Source: Planctomycetota bacterium (GTDB lineage: Bacteria > Planctomycetota > Planctomycetia > Pirellulales > Pirellulaceae). Taken from it: DNA of 14,341 nt. A program made the translations under genes and the position numbers. Below are positions 7,990-13,947 of the stretch, in pieces. The notes below the pieces were generated by a model. That model was not told where the DNA came from. It did no database searches and saw only the letters and a program-made list of their open reading frames with translations. The stretch spans positions 1 to 14,341 of the forward strand of contig JAPLNJ010000828.1 of the NCBI GenBank assembly GCA_026692885.1, in the 5' to 3' direction. Each line of letters starts with the position of its first letter. Position 1 is the first letter of the stretch.

Positions 7990-8294
7990 GCGTGCTCTCC
8001 AAGCCAGCGTGAGTTCTCACGGAAGTTGTCTCGTCTAATTGACCAAGAAATCACCCGCAAGACCAGTCCGAATCATAAGGCGAGCGGCAGGAAATAACTT
8101 ACCCGTAGGTCGGCCTTTCCAGGCCGATCGGGACGGTCTTGGAAGACCATCCTACATTAAGTTGGGTAAGTTATTTCCTGCCGCTCGCCTAATGTCCGAA
8201 GATTGGCAGCTGTTTGCGGTGGACATTGCAGGCTGATTTTCGGTACTCTCTGTCGGTTGGGGATGATCTGAGTTTGACCACGAGGATGCTAGCT
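7990..8294. other. Divergent intergenic region containing MITE copy 1
   Basis: This 305-base spacer lies between two divergently read genes. Bases 8076-8192 are the first 111-bp element with its flanking TAA repeats, so the promoters of the two genes must lie on either side of it. GAGGA at 8282-8286 is the ribosome binding site of the downstream gene. I see no other structured feature. Confidence 0.6.
8079..8189. mobile_element. MITE-like element, copy 1 (111 bp, 26-bp terminal inverted repeats, TAA flanks)
   Basis: The element starts GGCGAGCGGCAGGAAATAAC and ends with its reverse complement. The terminal inverted repeats match perfectly for 26 bp (8079-8104 and 8164-8189). Three-base direct repeats TAA lie immediately outside both ends (8076-8078 and 8190-8192), as expected for a target-site duplication. 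The interior (8105-8155) is bounded by GTAGG and CCTAC and contains two stem-loops, one with a 7-bp stem at 8110-8127 and one centred on GGTCTT/AAGACC at 8135-8148. It encodes nothing and would need a transposase in trans. Copy 2 lies 1,002 bases to the right in the same orientation and differs at 3 of 111 positions. Confidence 0.85.
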
Positions 8295-9065
8295 ATGTCT
8301 CGCTCGCACATGCTACTGGGACTCATGCTGCTAGGAGGCGGGGTTCCGGTGGCGACCCGCGCCCAGGAGTTTCGCGTGGAGACCGATGTCTTCGTCGGTG
8401 GCCAGAAGAAACCCGTGGCGCAGAATCTGACGCTGTTCACCAGCGGTTTGGTTTACGATTTCCCGCTGATGGGACCGAGCGAAATTGCGGTGCTGGATCT
8501 CACCCGCGGCCGATTCGTGCTCTTGGATACCCAGCGGAAAGTCAAGACCACCCTGACCACCCAGGAACTGCTCGAGTTCACGGCTTCGATGAAGGCGCAG
8601 GCCCAGGATGCCGAAGGCGTGGTGGGTTTCGCCGTCAGTCCGCAGTTCGAGCAGAGCTTCGATCAATCGACGGGATGGTTGACCTTGTCCAGCAAGCTGA
8701 TGACCTATCGCCTCAAGGGCAGTCAGCCTAAGCAATCGGCTGCCGTGGATGTTTACCGCCAGTTCGCGGACTGGTATGCGCGGCTGAACGCGACGCGTCC
8801 GGGGAATCTGCCGCCGTTTGCGCGACTGGAATTGAACAAGGCGGCCGCCGAACGGGGCTTGGTCCCCGATGAGGTGGAACTGCTGGTGGCCCCGAGCCGC
8901 TTGGGTGGCAAGAAACTCGCAGTCCGCAGCCGCCACATGATTAACTGGCTACTCTCCAACACCGACCGTAAGCGAGTCGACGAAGCGGGAGACTTCCTGG
9001 TGAATTACCAGGCGGTCAAATTTCAGGAATACCGCAGTACGGACAAGTTGGCCACCAAGCCCTAG
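8295..9065 (+). CDS. Exported protein of unknown function
   Basis: I do not recognise this 256-residue protein. It begins MSRSHMLLGLMLLGGGVPVA, a signal peptide with likely cleavage after TRAQ, so the mature form should be periplasmic. The mature part has alternating strands (VETDVFVGGQKKPVAQNLTLF, VYDFPL, IAVLDLTRGRFVLLDTQRKV) followed by a helical half with LLEFTASMKAQAQ and VYRQFADWYARLN. No catalytic motif or transmembrane helix is visible. The start is ATG 8295, because GAGGA lies eight bases upstream and the signal peptide then sits at the N-terminus. The same frame is open from an ATG at 8214, but that adds 27 residues without signal character. It is bracketed by two copies of the 111-bp element and is convergent with the barrel gene. 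Confidence 0.8.
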   Translation: MSRSHMLLGLMLLGGGVPVATRAQEFRVETDVFVGGQKKPVAQNLTLFTSGLVYDFPLMGPSEIAVLDLTRGRFVLLDTQRKVKTTLTTQELLEFTASMKAQAQDAEGVVGFAVSPQFEQSFDQSTGWLTLSSKLMTYRLKGSQPKQSAAVDVYRQFADWYARLNATRPGNLPPFARLELNKAAAERGLVPDEVELLVAPSRLGGKKLAVRSRHMINWLLSNTDRKRVDEAGDFLVNYQAVKFQEYRSTDKLATKP

Positions 9066-9080
9066 CTTGGATGATGCTTA

Positions 9081-9191
9081 GGCGAGCGGCAGGAAATAAC
9101 TTAACCGTAGGTCGGCCTTTCCAGGCCAATCGGGACGGTCTTGGAAGACCATCCTACATTGAGTTGGGTAAGTTATTTCCTGCCGCTCGCC
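9081..9191. mobile_element. MITE-like element, copy 2 (111 bp, TTA flanks)
   Basis: The same 111-bp element as copy 1 in the same orientation, with three substitutions: one in the left terminal repeat (TTAACC for TTACCC), one in the first internal stem (GGCCAA for GGCCGA) and one near the right inner edge (ATTGAG for ATTAAG). Its flanks are TTA on both sides (9078-9080 and 9192-9194), different from the TAA of copy 1 but again a direct repeat. The right TTA, read on the minus strand, is the TAA stop codon of the barrel gene. If the element and one TTA were removed, the two convergent stop codons would lie 12 bases apart. Confidence 0.85.
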
Positions 9192-10691
9192 TTAGAATTT
9201 GATTTGGAAACCTCCCAGCACGAATTGCCCCTTTCGCGTGCGGTCTCCTTGTGCGTCGGGCAAGTTGTTTTCGAGCATGACCGTGCTGAACAGGTCGCAC
9301 ATCGGATTGAAGTGGTAGATGAACTTGACGATGCCCCGCCGCGTGACCGCGTCGTGGTGCGGGTCGCCGATGTGCTCGGGATAGAATTCACCGTAGTTCA
9401 ACATCCCGGTCCAATATTCCGCCTCGTAACCTAGGTTCACGTAGTACCCCACGCCCGTGAGCGGCTGTTTCACGGCGAAATTCTGATCGCGATAGTAGAT
9501 GCTGTGGTACCACGTGATGTCGATCGGACTGAAGCCTGGGCGGTGAAAACCGTACTGATCGTAGATCGCCTCGCCCGATAAGATCCAGGCACCGCGGCGC
9601 ACCAGGGCGTCCACACCCACATGATTGTTGTATTGTTTCTGGCCTTCGGAGCCAATCCCGTCCTGCCACTTGACCGAGGCTCCGACCGCATAGTTCTCTC
9701 CCTCTAGCCCAATGCGAGAGATGATTCCTTTGGACGAGTTCGTATCTTGATCCTGGCTGCCGTTGACCACCGCTGCGGTTAGCACCAGAGGGCTGGGGTT
9801 GTATTGCACCAGCGCCCCGGTCTCGCGCCAAAGGATCGATTCCGTGCGAATGAACGGTGCGTCGCGGCGATCGTTCAAATAGACGGGAAAGTACGTGCGG
9901 CCGAACGGCGTGACCATCTTACCCATCGCGAACAGCCAATCGCCGCTGCGCGCGGACAGCAACAACTGCGAGATTTCCAGCGTCTGGACCTCGAAGTTGC
10001 CCCGATAGGAACGGCGTTGCGGCGTGTCCACGAGCAGGTTACGGTCGTACGGCTGATTCAAGTACAGTTCGCTTTCCAGTCCCACCTCCCACTCGCCGTA
10101 TGGTCGCCGGAGTATACCCGCCACAATGCCTGCGACACCGAACGTCTCCTCTTGGCCGGTCCAGGCGATGCGTTGATCGTTCACGTAGTAGCCGCGGGCC
10201 AGGCACTCCAGGCGATACCAGTCGCCCCAGGACGTGGATTGGCCGAGCGGGTCATAGTCCTGCGTTGCGAGCGTGAGCGAAGCCTGGTAATTCCGCGTCC
10301 AGCGTTCCGGCACAAGTGGAAAAGCGGCGGCCGACACGGGACAAGAGCTCGACGGGTCCGTCGGCGGAGACAGTCCTGCGAGCTGGGATCCTATCCGCGG
10401 TGGGTCCGTGGGCTGCGGGTTCACGGGCCGCGGAAATTCGGCGACTCGCGATGTTGTCGAGGAGCGCCCAGCTGCGGTCTGTGATTCGACTGGCGGCGAC
10501 CACTCGGATGGCGCCACTCGCCAAGGCGGCGCGCCGTCCGGGTAGGCGTTCTTGGGCGAATCGAGGAGCGGCCCCTCGGGTTTGGACGGGGACCAAGTCT
10601 GCCCCAGGCCAAGTTGGCCCAACCACGACATGGCCACTGCGAACAGCGTCAGTTGGAGGAGTTGCAGTACGCCACGCCGGGAAAAAAACAT
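9192..10691 (-). CDS. Probable outer-membrane beta-barrel (porin-like) protein
   Basis: This 499-residue protein has a signal peptide (MFFSRRGVLQLLQLTLFAVA to about GLGQ) and a proline/serine-rich, probably disordered stretch of ~95 residues. Residues ~130-499 follow with dense alternating amphipathic strands rich in Y, W and G, for example WEVGLESELYLNQPYDRN and VGASVKWQDGIG. It ends FQIKF, and a C-terminal aromatic residue is the usual recognition signal for outer-membrane barrel assembly. TPFGRTYFPVYLNDRRDAPF resembles loop/constriction segments of porin-like proteins. I infer a role in the outer membrane as a pore or scaffold; the solute is unknown. The frame is open to a GTG at 10739, but ATG 10691 places the signal peptide at the terminus. 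Neither has a clear ribosome binding site. The stop codon coincides with the flank of MITE copy 2. It is divergent from the BRCT gene. Confidence 0.7.
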   Translation of the reverse strand: MFFSRRGVLQLLQLTLFAVAMSWLGQLGLGQTWSPSKPEGPLLDSPKNAYPDGAPPWRVAPSEWSPPVESQTAAGRSSTTSRVAEFPRPVNPQPTDPPRIGSQLAGLSPPTDPSSSCPVSAAAFPLVPERWTRNYQASLTLATQDYDPLGQSTSWGDWYRLECLARGYYVNDQRIAWTGQEETFGVAGIVAGILRRPYGEWEVGLESELYLNQPYDRNLLVDTPQRRSYRGNFEVQTLEISQLLLSARSGDWLFAMGKMVTPFGRTYFPVYLNDRRDAPFIRTESILWRETGALVQYNPSPLVLTAAVVNGSQDQDTNSSKGIISRIGLEGENYAVGASVKWQDGIGSEGQKQYNNHVGVDALVRRGAWILSGEAIYDQYGFHRPGFSPIDITWYHSIYYRDQNFAVKQPLTGVGYYVNLGYEAEYWTGMLNYGEFYPEHIGDPHHDAVTRRGIVKFIYHFNPMCDLFSTVMLENNLPDAQGDRTRKGQFVLGGFQIKF

Positions 10692-10798
10692 CGAGTGCCC
10701 ATTTCTTACCGCGTCTGCGGCGACTTTCGCAATTGACACCTGCTAGCAACTCGGGGACACTGAGGCCCAAATTCAAAGGGCGGAGAAATATAGTCGAG
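10692..10798. promoter_or_regulatory. Shared divergent promoter region, barrel gene / BRCT gene
   Basis: These 107 bases separate the starts of two divergent genes and should hold both promoters. The stretch at 10771-10795 is the most AT-rich. GGAG at 10782-10785 is 13 bases from the BRCT start, rather far for a strong ribosome binding site. As the rightward protein carries a MerR-type helix-turn-helix, autoregulation here is conceivable, but I found no clear operator dyad. Confidence 0.35.
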
Positions 10799-12010
10799 AT
10801 GACCACGACTGCAAATAGCGATCTGTCGCCACTCGCCGGAAAAAGAGTGGCCTTCGTCGGTAAACTGGGCGGCGTCACCAGGCGTGAAGCTCAGCAATTG
10901 GTGCGTCAGCAGGGTGGCACACCGGTGGAACGCGGGGCCAGCGACGTGGATTTGGTGGTGATCGGCGCGGATGAACTGCCGCTCGCCGACGAAGACGTGC
11001 CGTTGGACGATGCGTCGCGACAGGCCGCTGCCGAGGGCCGGCTGGAAATCATCAGCGAAACTCAGCTGTGGCAGCGATTGGGATTGGTGGAAAGCGAGCA
11101 GCACGTACGCCGCTTGTACACCCCCGCGATGCTGGCGGACATGCTGGGGATCTCGGTCTCCACCATTCGTCGCTGGCATCGTCGCGGTTTGATCGTGCCG
11201 GCCCGTGAGGTCCGCCGACTCCCGTACTTCGACTTCCAGGAAGTCGCCACTGCCCGCCGCCTGGCCCAGCTGCTGGCTGCCGGTGCCACGCCCGCCTCGA
11301 TCGAGAAGAAACTGGCTGAACTGTCACGCTACGTGCCCGAGGTCGAACGGCCGCTGGCCCAGTTGTCCGTCATCGTCGAAGGCCGCCAGTTGCTGCTGCG
11401 GCAAGGCGAAGGGTTGATCGAACCCGGGGGCCAGTTGCGGTTCGATTTCCAGGCTTTGGAGGCCCAGGCCGACCAAACGGACCCGCTGGACTTCTCGCTG
11501 CAGGGGCCGCCCACGCTGTCCCTGGCCGGACACGTCGAGTCCCAGGCCCGCCCGGCTTCGATCGACGAACTGTTGCAGAACGCGACCCAATTGGAGGACG
11601 AAGGCCAGCTGGCGACTGCCGCAGAGCTGGTTCGTGTGGCCTTGGCTGCCGGTGGGCCGAAGCCAGAAATCTGCTTTCAACTGGCCGAATTGCTGTATCG
11701 GCTGGGGGATTTGTCGGCCGCGCGCGAGCGGTATTACATCGCCATCGAATTGGACGAGGACTACGTCGAGGCTCGAGCCAATCTGGGCTGCGTGTTGGCC
11801 GAACTCGGCCAGCACGAGTTGGCGGTGTCGGCTTTCCAAGGGGCCTTGGCCTTTCACCGCGACTACCCCGACGTGCACTATCATCTGGCCCGCACGCTGG
11901 ATGAACTGGGGCGACGGGAGGAAGCGGACCTGCATTGGCGAGAGTTCCTGGCCTTGGCGCCGGACAGCCCCTGGGCGGACGAAGCCGCCGCGCGGCTGGA
12001 CGGCGAATGA
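10799..12010 (+). CDS. BRCT-MerR-TPR fusion protein, putative DNA-binding regulator
   Basis: This 403-residue protein joins three modules. Residues ~9-95 are a BRCT domain: LSPLAGKRVAFVGKLGGVTR, then LVRQQGGTPVE, DLVVIG and IISETQLWQRLG. The order and spacing match the BRCT of bacterial DNA ligase, a domain that binds DNA ends or phosphopeptides. Residues ~105-175 are a MerR-type winged helix-turn-helix: LYTPAMLADMLGISVSTIRR with WHRRGLI, then YFDFQEVATARRLAQLL. About 80 residues of linker follow, and ~256-395 hold three TPR units (ICFQLAELLYRLGDLSAARE, ARANLGCVLAELGQHELAVS and YHLARTLDELGRREEADLHW). No effector cysteines of metal-sensing MerR proteins are visible. The start at 10799 places the BRCT at the N-terminus. 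The open frame extends to 10316 but is then antisense to the barrel gene. A regulator or repair-linked adaptor is inferred. Confidence 0.85.
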   Translation: MTTTANSDLSPLAGKRVAFVGKLGGVTRREAQQLVRQQGGTPVERGASDVDLVVIGADELPLADEDVPLDDASRQAAAEGRLEIISETQLWQRLGLVESEQHVRRLYTPAMLADMLGISVSTIRRWHRRGLIVPAREVRRLPYFDFQEVATARRLAQLLAAGATPASIEKKLAELSRYVPEVERPLAQLSVIVEGRQLLLRQGEGLIEPGGQLRFDFQALEAQADQTDPLDFSLQGPPTLSLAGHVESQARPASIDELLQNATQLEDEGQLATAAELVRVALAAGGPKPEICFQLAELLYRLGDLSAARERYYIAIELDEDYVEARANLGCVLAELGQHELAVSAFQGALAFHRDYPDVHYHLARTLDELGRREEADLHWREFLALAPDSPWADEAAARLDGE

Positions 12011-12320
12011 CGGCCTGCGGCCGCTGTCGCCAGTCTGCCCGTTTGGCCCCTACGGCGACGCTAACGTTGCCACGCAGTTGAGTATCGACGACCGATCCTG
12101 GTGGGCCGGCGCTAGGCCACCGCAAAGTTGGTACTGACCGTCTTTGCCGTCCAGCTTCCGTAAACAATACCTGCCCGATGGCTTTCATGCGGCAACCCCA
12201 ACTTTGCATCACCCTAGCATCTACGCTAGGCCCGCTTGACCCACCCTACGGCAGGCGACTAAGAAGTATTGTGGCGCGGCGTCTCGGGGATTAGATTCGG
12301 AGCCAAGCAGGAGCATCACC
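12011..12320. other. Intergenic spacer with imperfect inverted repeat
   Basis: This 310-base gap has no credible gene. It contains an imperfect inverted repeat (12111-12131 against 12198-12218), a perfect 6-bp hairpin CCTAGC/GCTAGG at 12213-12230, and the ribosome binding site AGGAG at 12309-12313 for the next gene. Promoter elements for that gene probably lie at 12230-12305 but are not obvious. Confidence 0.55.
12111..12218. repeat. Decayed inverted-repeat element, 108 bp
   Basis: The left arm begins GCTAGG and ends GCAAAGTTGG; the right arm is its reverse complement except for five consecutive central mismatches (16 of 21 positions match). The arms are separated by 66 bases. The length is close to that of the 111-bp MITE, but the sequence is unrelated and no flanking duplication is seen. 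It may be an old palindromic repeat or a structured terminator downstream of the BRCT gene. Confidence 0.5.
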
Positions 12321-13511
12321 ATGTGGGATATCGTCGGGCAGGTTCTGGGCGTCGCGATCGCTTTGTCGTTTGTCTATTTGCTGTTGAGTCTGATGGTGTC
12401 GACGGCCGTGGAGTCGATGCTGTCGGTCTGGCAGAAGCTGCGGCCTAAGCTGCTGCGCGAAAGCCTGCAGGCCATGTTCGACAATCTGCAAGTCCCGGTC
12501 CCTCCGGCCGCCGCGCCGGGACCGGGGGCACCCGCACTGCAGCCCCTCGTAGATGCCGTCCTGGAGCACCCGCTCATCCGCGGTTTGAGTAGCACTGCGG
12601 TTGCCCCAAAGTTTCGTCGCGACGTCTCCTATATTTCTTCAACATCCTTTGCCGCAACCCTTTTCGACATCATGCTTCCGCCTGACGGCACGCCGCGCAC
12701 GTTCGACAAAATCCGCAAGCAGATTAAGGCCCTGCCCCCGAGCTCGCTCCGCGCAACGTTGTTCACACTCGCAGACCTAGCCGACGACAATCGCGACAAA
12801 TTCCTTGACCACATCGCGCACTGGTTCGACGAGACGCAGGAACATGTGCGGGCCGCCTACCGGCGTGCCAGCGGCTTCTGGCTGATGTTGATCGCCGCCA
12901 TCCTGGTCGTCATCCTGAACGTCGATTCCATCCGCATCGCGAACGTGTTGTGGCAGGACGCCAAACTGCGCGACACCGTTGCGAAGGCCGCCGAGCAATA
13001 CGTTACGGAGCATGCCGCAGGGAGCACTGCCGCGACGAAACCCTCGGCGGCGACGAAACCGGGCGACAAGTCTGCGGACCAGCCGCCCTCGAAGCCCGGC
13101 GAGGAAGCCCCCAAGCAGCCAGCAGAGACACCCGCACAGAAAACGGCGGCAAGCAGCAACGGCAAGCCGTCCTCTTGCGACACGGATCTGCCGCTCAATC
13201 GCTACCTCGAAGTGCGCAAGAAACTGACGGATTCCGGCTTGCCGCTTGGCTGGTCGCGTACCGAGTTTCCCACGCTTGACGAACGGCCCACGTGTCCGCG
13301 GCGAATCTGGAGCGGGCTGGCCTTCCTGCTTATCAAACTTGCTGGTTTGGCCATCACCACACTCGCCACCTCGCTCGGTGCGCCATTCTGGTTCGACATG
13401 GTCAATAAGCTGGTGAATATCCGTTCGTCCGTCGGGAATAAGCCTCCCACCCTGGCCGAAGTCAAGGAGCGCAAAGCTGCGGCAGCCAGCGGAGGCCCGG
13501 CCGAACAGTAA
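12321..13511 (+). CDS. Integral membrane protein of unknown function
   Basis: This 396-residue protein has three predicted membrane helices: residues ~5-27 (VAIALSFVYLLLSLMVS), ~185-203 (GFWLMLIAAILVVILNV) and ~331-352 (SGLAFLLIKLAGLAITTLAT). Between helices 1 and 2 is a ~155-residue soluble region with charged amphipathic helices. Between helices 2 and 3 lie ~45 residues of low-complexity A/P/K/T sequence (232-285) and two cysteines (C286, C325). After helix 3 the segment LGAPFWFDMVNKLVNIRSSV looks conserved. I have an impression of similar C-termini in uncharacterised bacterial membrane proteins but cannot name a family. AGGAG seven bases upstream supports the start. It stands alone between spacers, so its neighbours give no clue. 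Confidence 0.8.
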   Translation: MWDIVGQVLGVAIALSFVYLLLSLMVSTAVESMLSVWQKLRPKLLRESLQAMFDNLQVPVPPAAAPGPGAPALQPLVDAVLEHPLIRGLSSTAVAPKFRRDVSYISSTSFAATLFDIMLPPDGTPRTFDKIRKQIKALPPSSLRATLFTLADLADDNRDKFLDHIAHWFDETQEHVRAAYRRASGFWLMLIAAILVVILNVDSIRIANVLWQDAKLRDTVAKAAEQYVTEHAAGSTAATKPSAATKPGDKSADQPPSKPGEEAPKQPAETPAQKTAASSNGKPSSCDTDLPLNRYLEVRKKLTDSGLPLGWSRTEFPTLDERPTCPRRIWSGLAFLLIKLAGLAITTLATSLGAPFWFDMVNKLVNIRSSVGNKPPTLAEVKERKAAAASGGPAEQ

Positions 13512-13554
13512 CTCCCTCGCCCAGGTACTCCGGGGAGAGGGTTGGGGTGAGGGG
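13512..13554. repeat. GC-rich stem-loop repeat directly after the membrane protein gene
   Basis: The stretch starts at the base after the stop codon. CCCTCGCCC pairs with GGGGAGAGGG across a nine-base loop with one mismatch, followed by GTTGGGGTGAGGGG. I recognise this pattern as a dispersed repeat common between genes in many GC-rich bacteria. It probably serves as a transcription terminator or mRNA-stabilising stem for the upstream gene. There is no U-tract. Confidence 0.6.
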
Positions 13555-13784
13555 CGGAAAAGCACCTGCGGAAGTTTCATTTCGGCCAAGCCGAGCGGCT
13601 TTCTTTGATCGGCGTCAATGGGCGCGAGTTCGATCCCGAAGCCTGCAGGCACCTCGCTGCGTGCCGCTGCTTGCGGAAGGCTTTAGAATCGACGGCCTCT
13701 CTGCGTCTGTCGCGTCTCTGTGGTGCATTCATCGGCCGGCTACCTGCTGGCGACGGAACGAACCGCGAAGGGATGTCGCAATCC
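13555..13784. other. Spacer upstream of the HsdM-like relic
   Basis: These 230 bases contain open frames, but none shows protein-like composition. A GAAGGG motif at 13767-13772 lies 12 bases before the ATG of the relic. The region plausibly is the old 5' leader of the methyltransferase gene. No tRNA is present. Confidence 0.4.
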
Positions 13785-13886
13785 ATGTCGCTCACTCTTA
13801 ACAAACCGAAACTGGACGACCTCGCGAACGAAAGCTGGAAGCTCGCCGAATGGCTGCGCGGGAAGTTTATGGCTTACGAAGGTTAA
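13785..13886 (+). pseudogene. Relic of a type I restriction methyltransferase (HsdM) N-terminus
   Basis: The 33-residue peptide contains KPKLDDLANESWKLAEWLRG and KFMAYEG and then stops. The pattern L-x-x-L-A-x-x-x-W-x-x-A-x-x-L-R-G-K-F-x-x-Y-E is what I associate with the first ~35 residues of HsdM-type N6-adenine methyltransferases. There it is normally followed by a segment like ILPLTVLRRLD and about 450 more residues. None of that follows in the same frame; 61 bases after the stop the 3' end of an opposing restriction gene begins. I infer that a deletion or rearrangement removed the rest of hsdM. An ATG 12 bases further upstream (13773) is also possible. A short stand-alone protein cannot be excluded. 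Confidence 0.5.
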
Positions 13887-13947
13887 TCGATGGTCTTGTT
13901 ACGCGACGAGAAGCATCAAACATGATGTTGTGAAAACAGGGCCTTCA

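Noticed and set aside
10316..10798. Long upstream extension of the BRCT gene
   Set aside because: It is antisense to the barrel gene, has no domain character, and the BRCT domain starts cleanly after ATG 10799.
13618..13640. tRNA T-loop-like string GTTCGATCC
   Set aside because: The flanking bases do not form the 5-bp T-stem, and no acceptor or anticodon arms could be found.
13605..13784. Possible longer N-terminus for the HsdM-like relic
   Set aside because: The upstream residues are cysteine/arginine-rich without methyltransferase similarity; the family-like sequence begins at or just before ATG 13785.
13863..13930. LRRL-like residues in the +1 frame after the HsdM relic, suggesting a simple frameshift
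   Set aside because: The frame ends within about 20 codons and only a few residues resemble the HsdM continuation; deletion explains it better.
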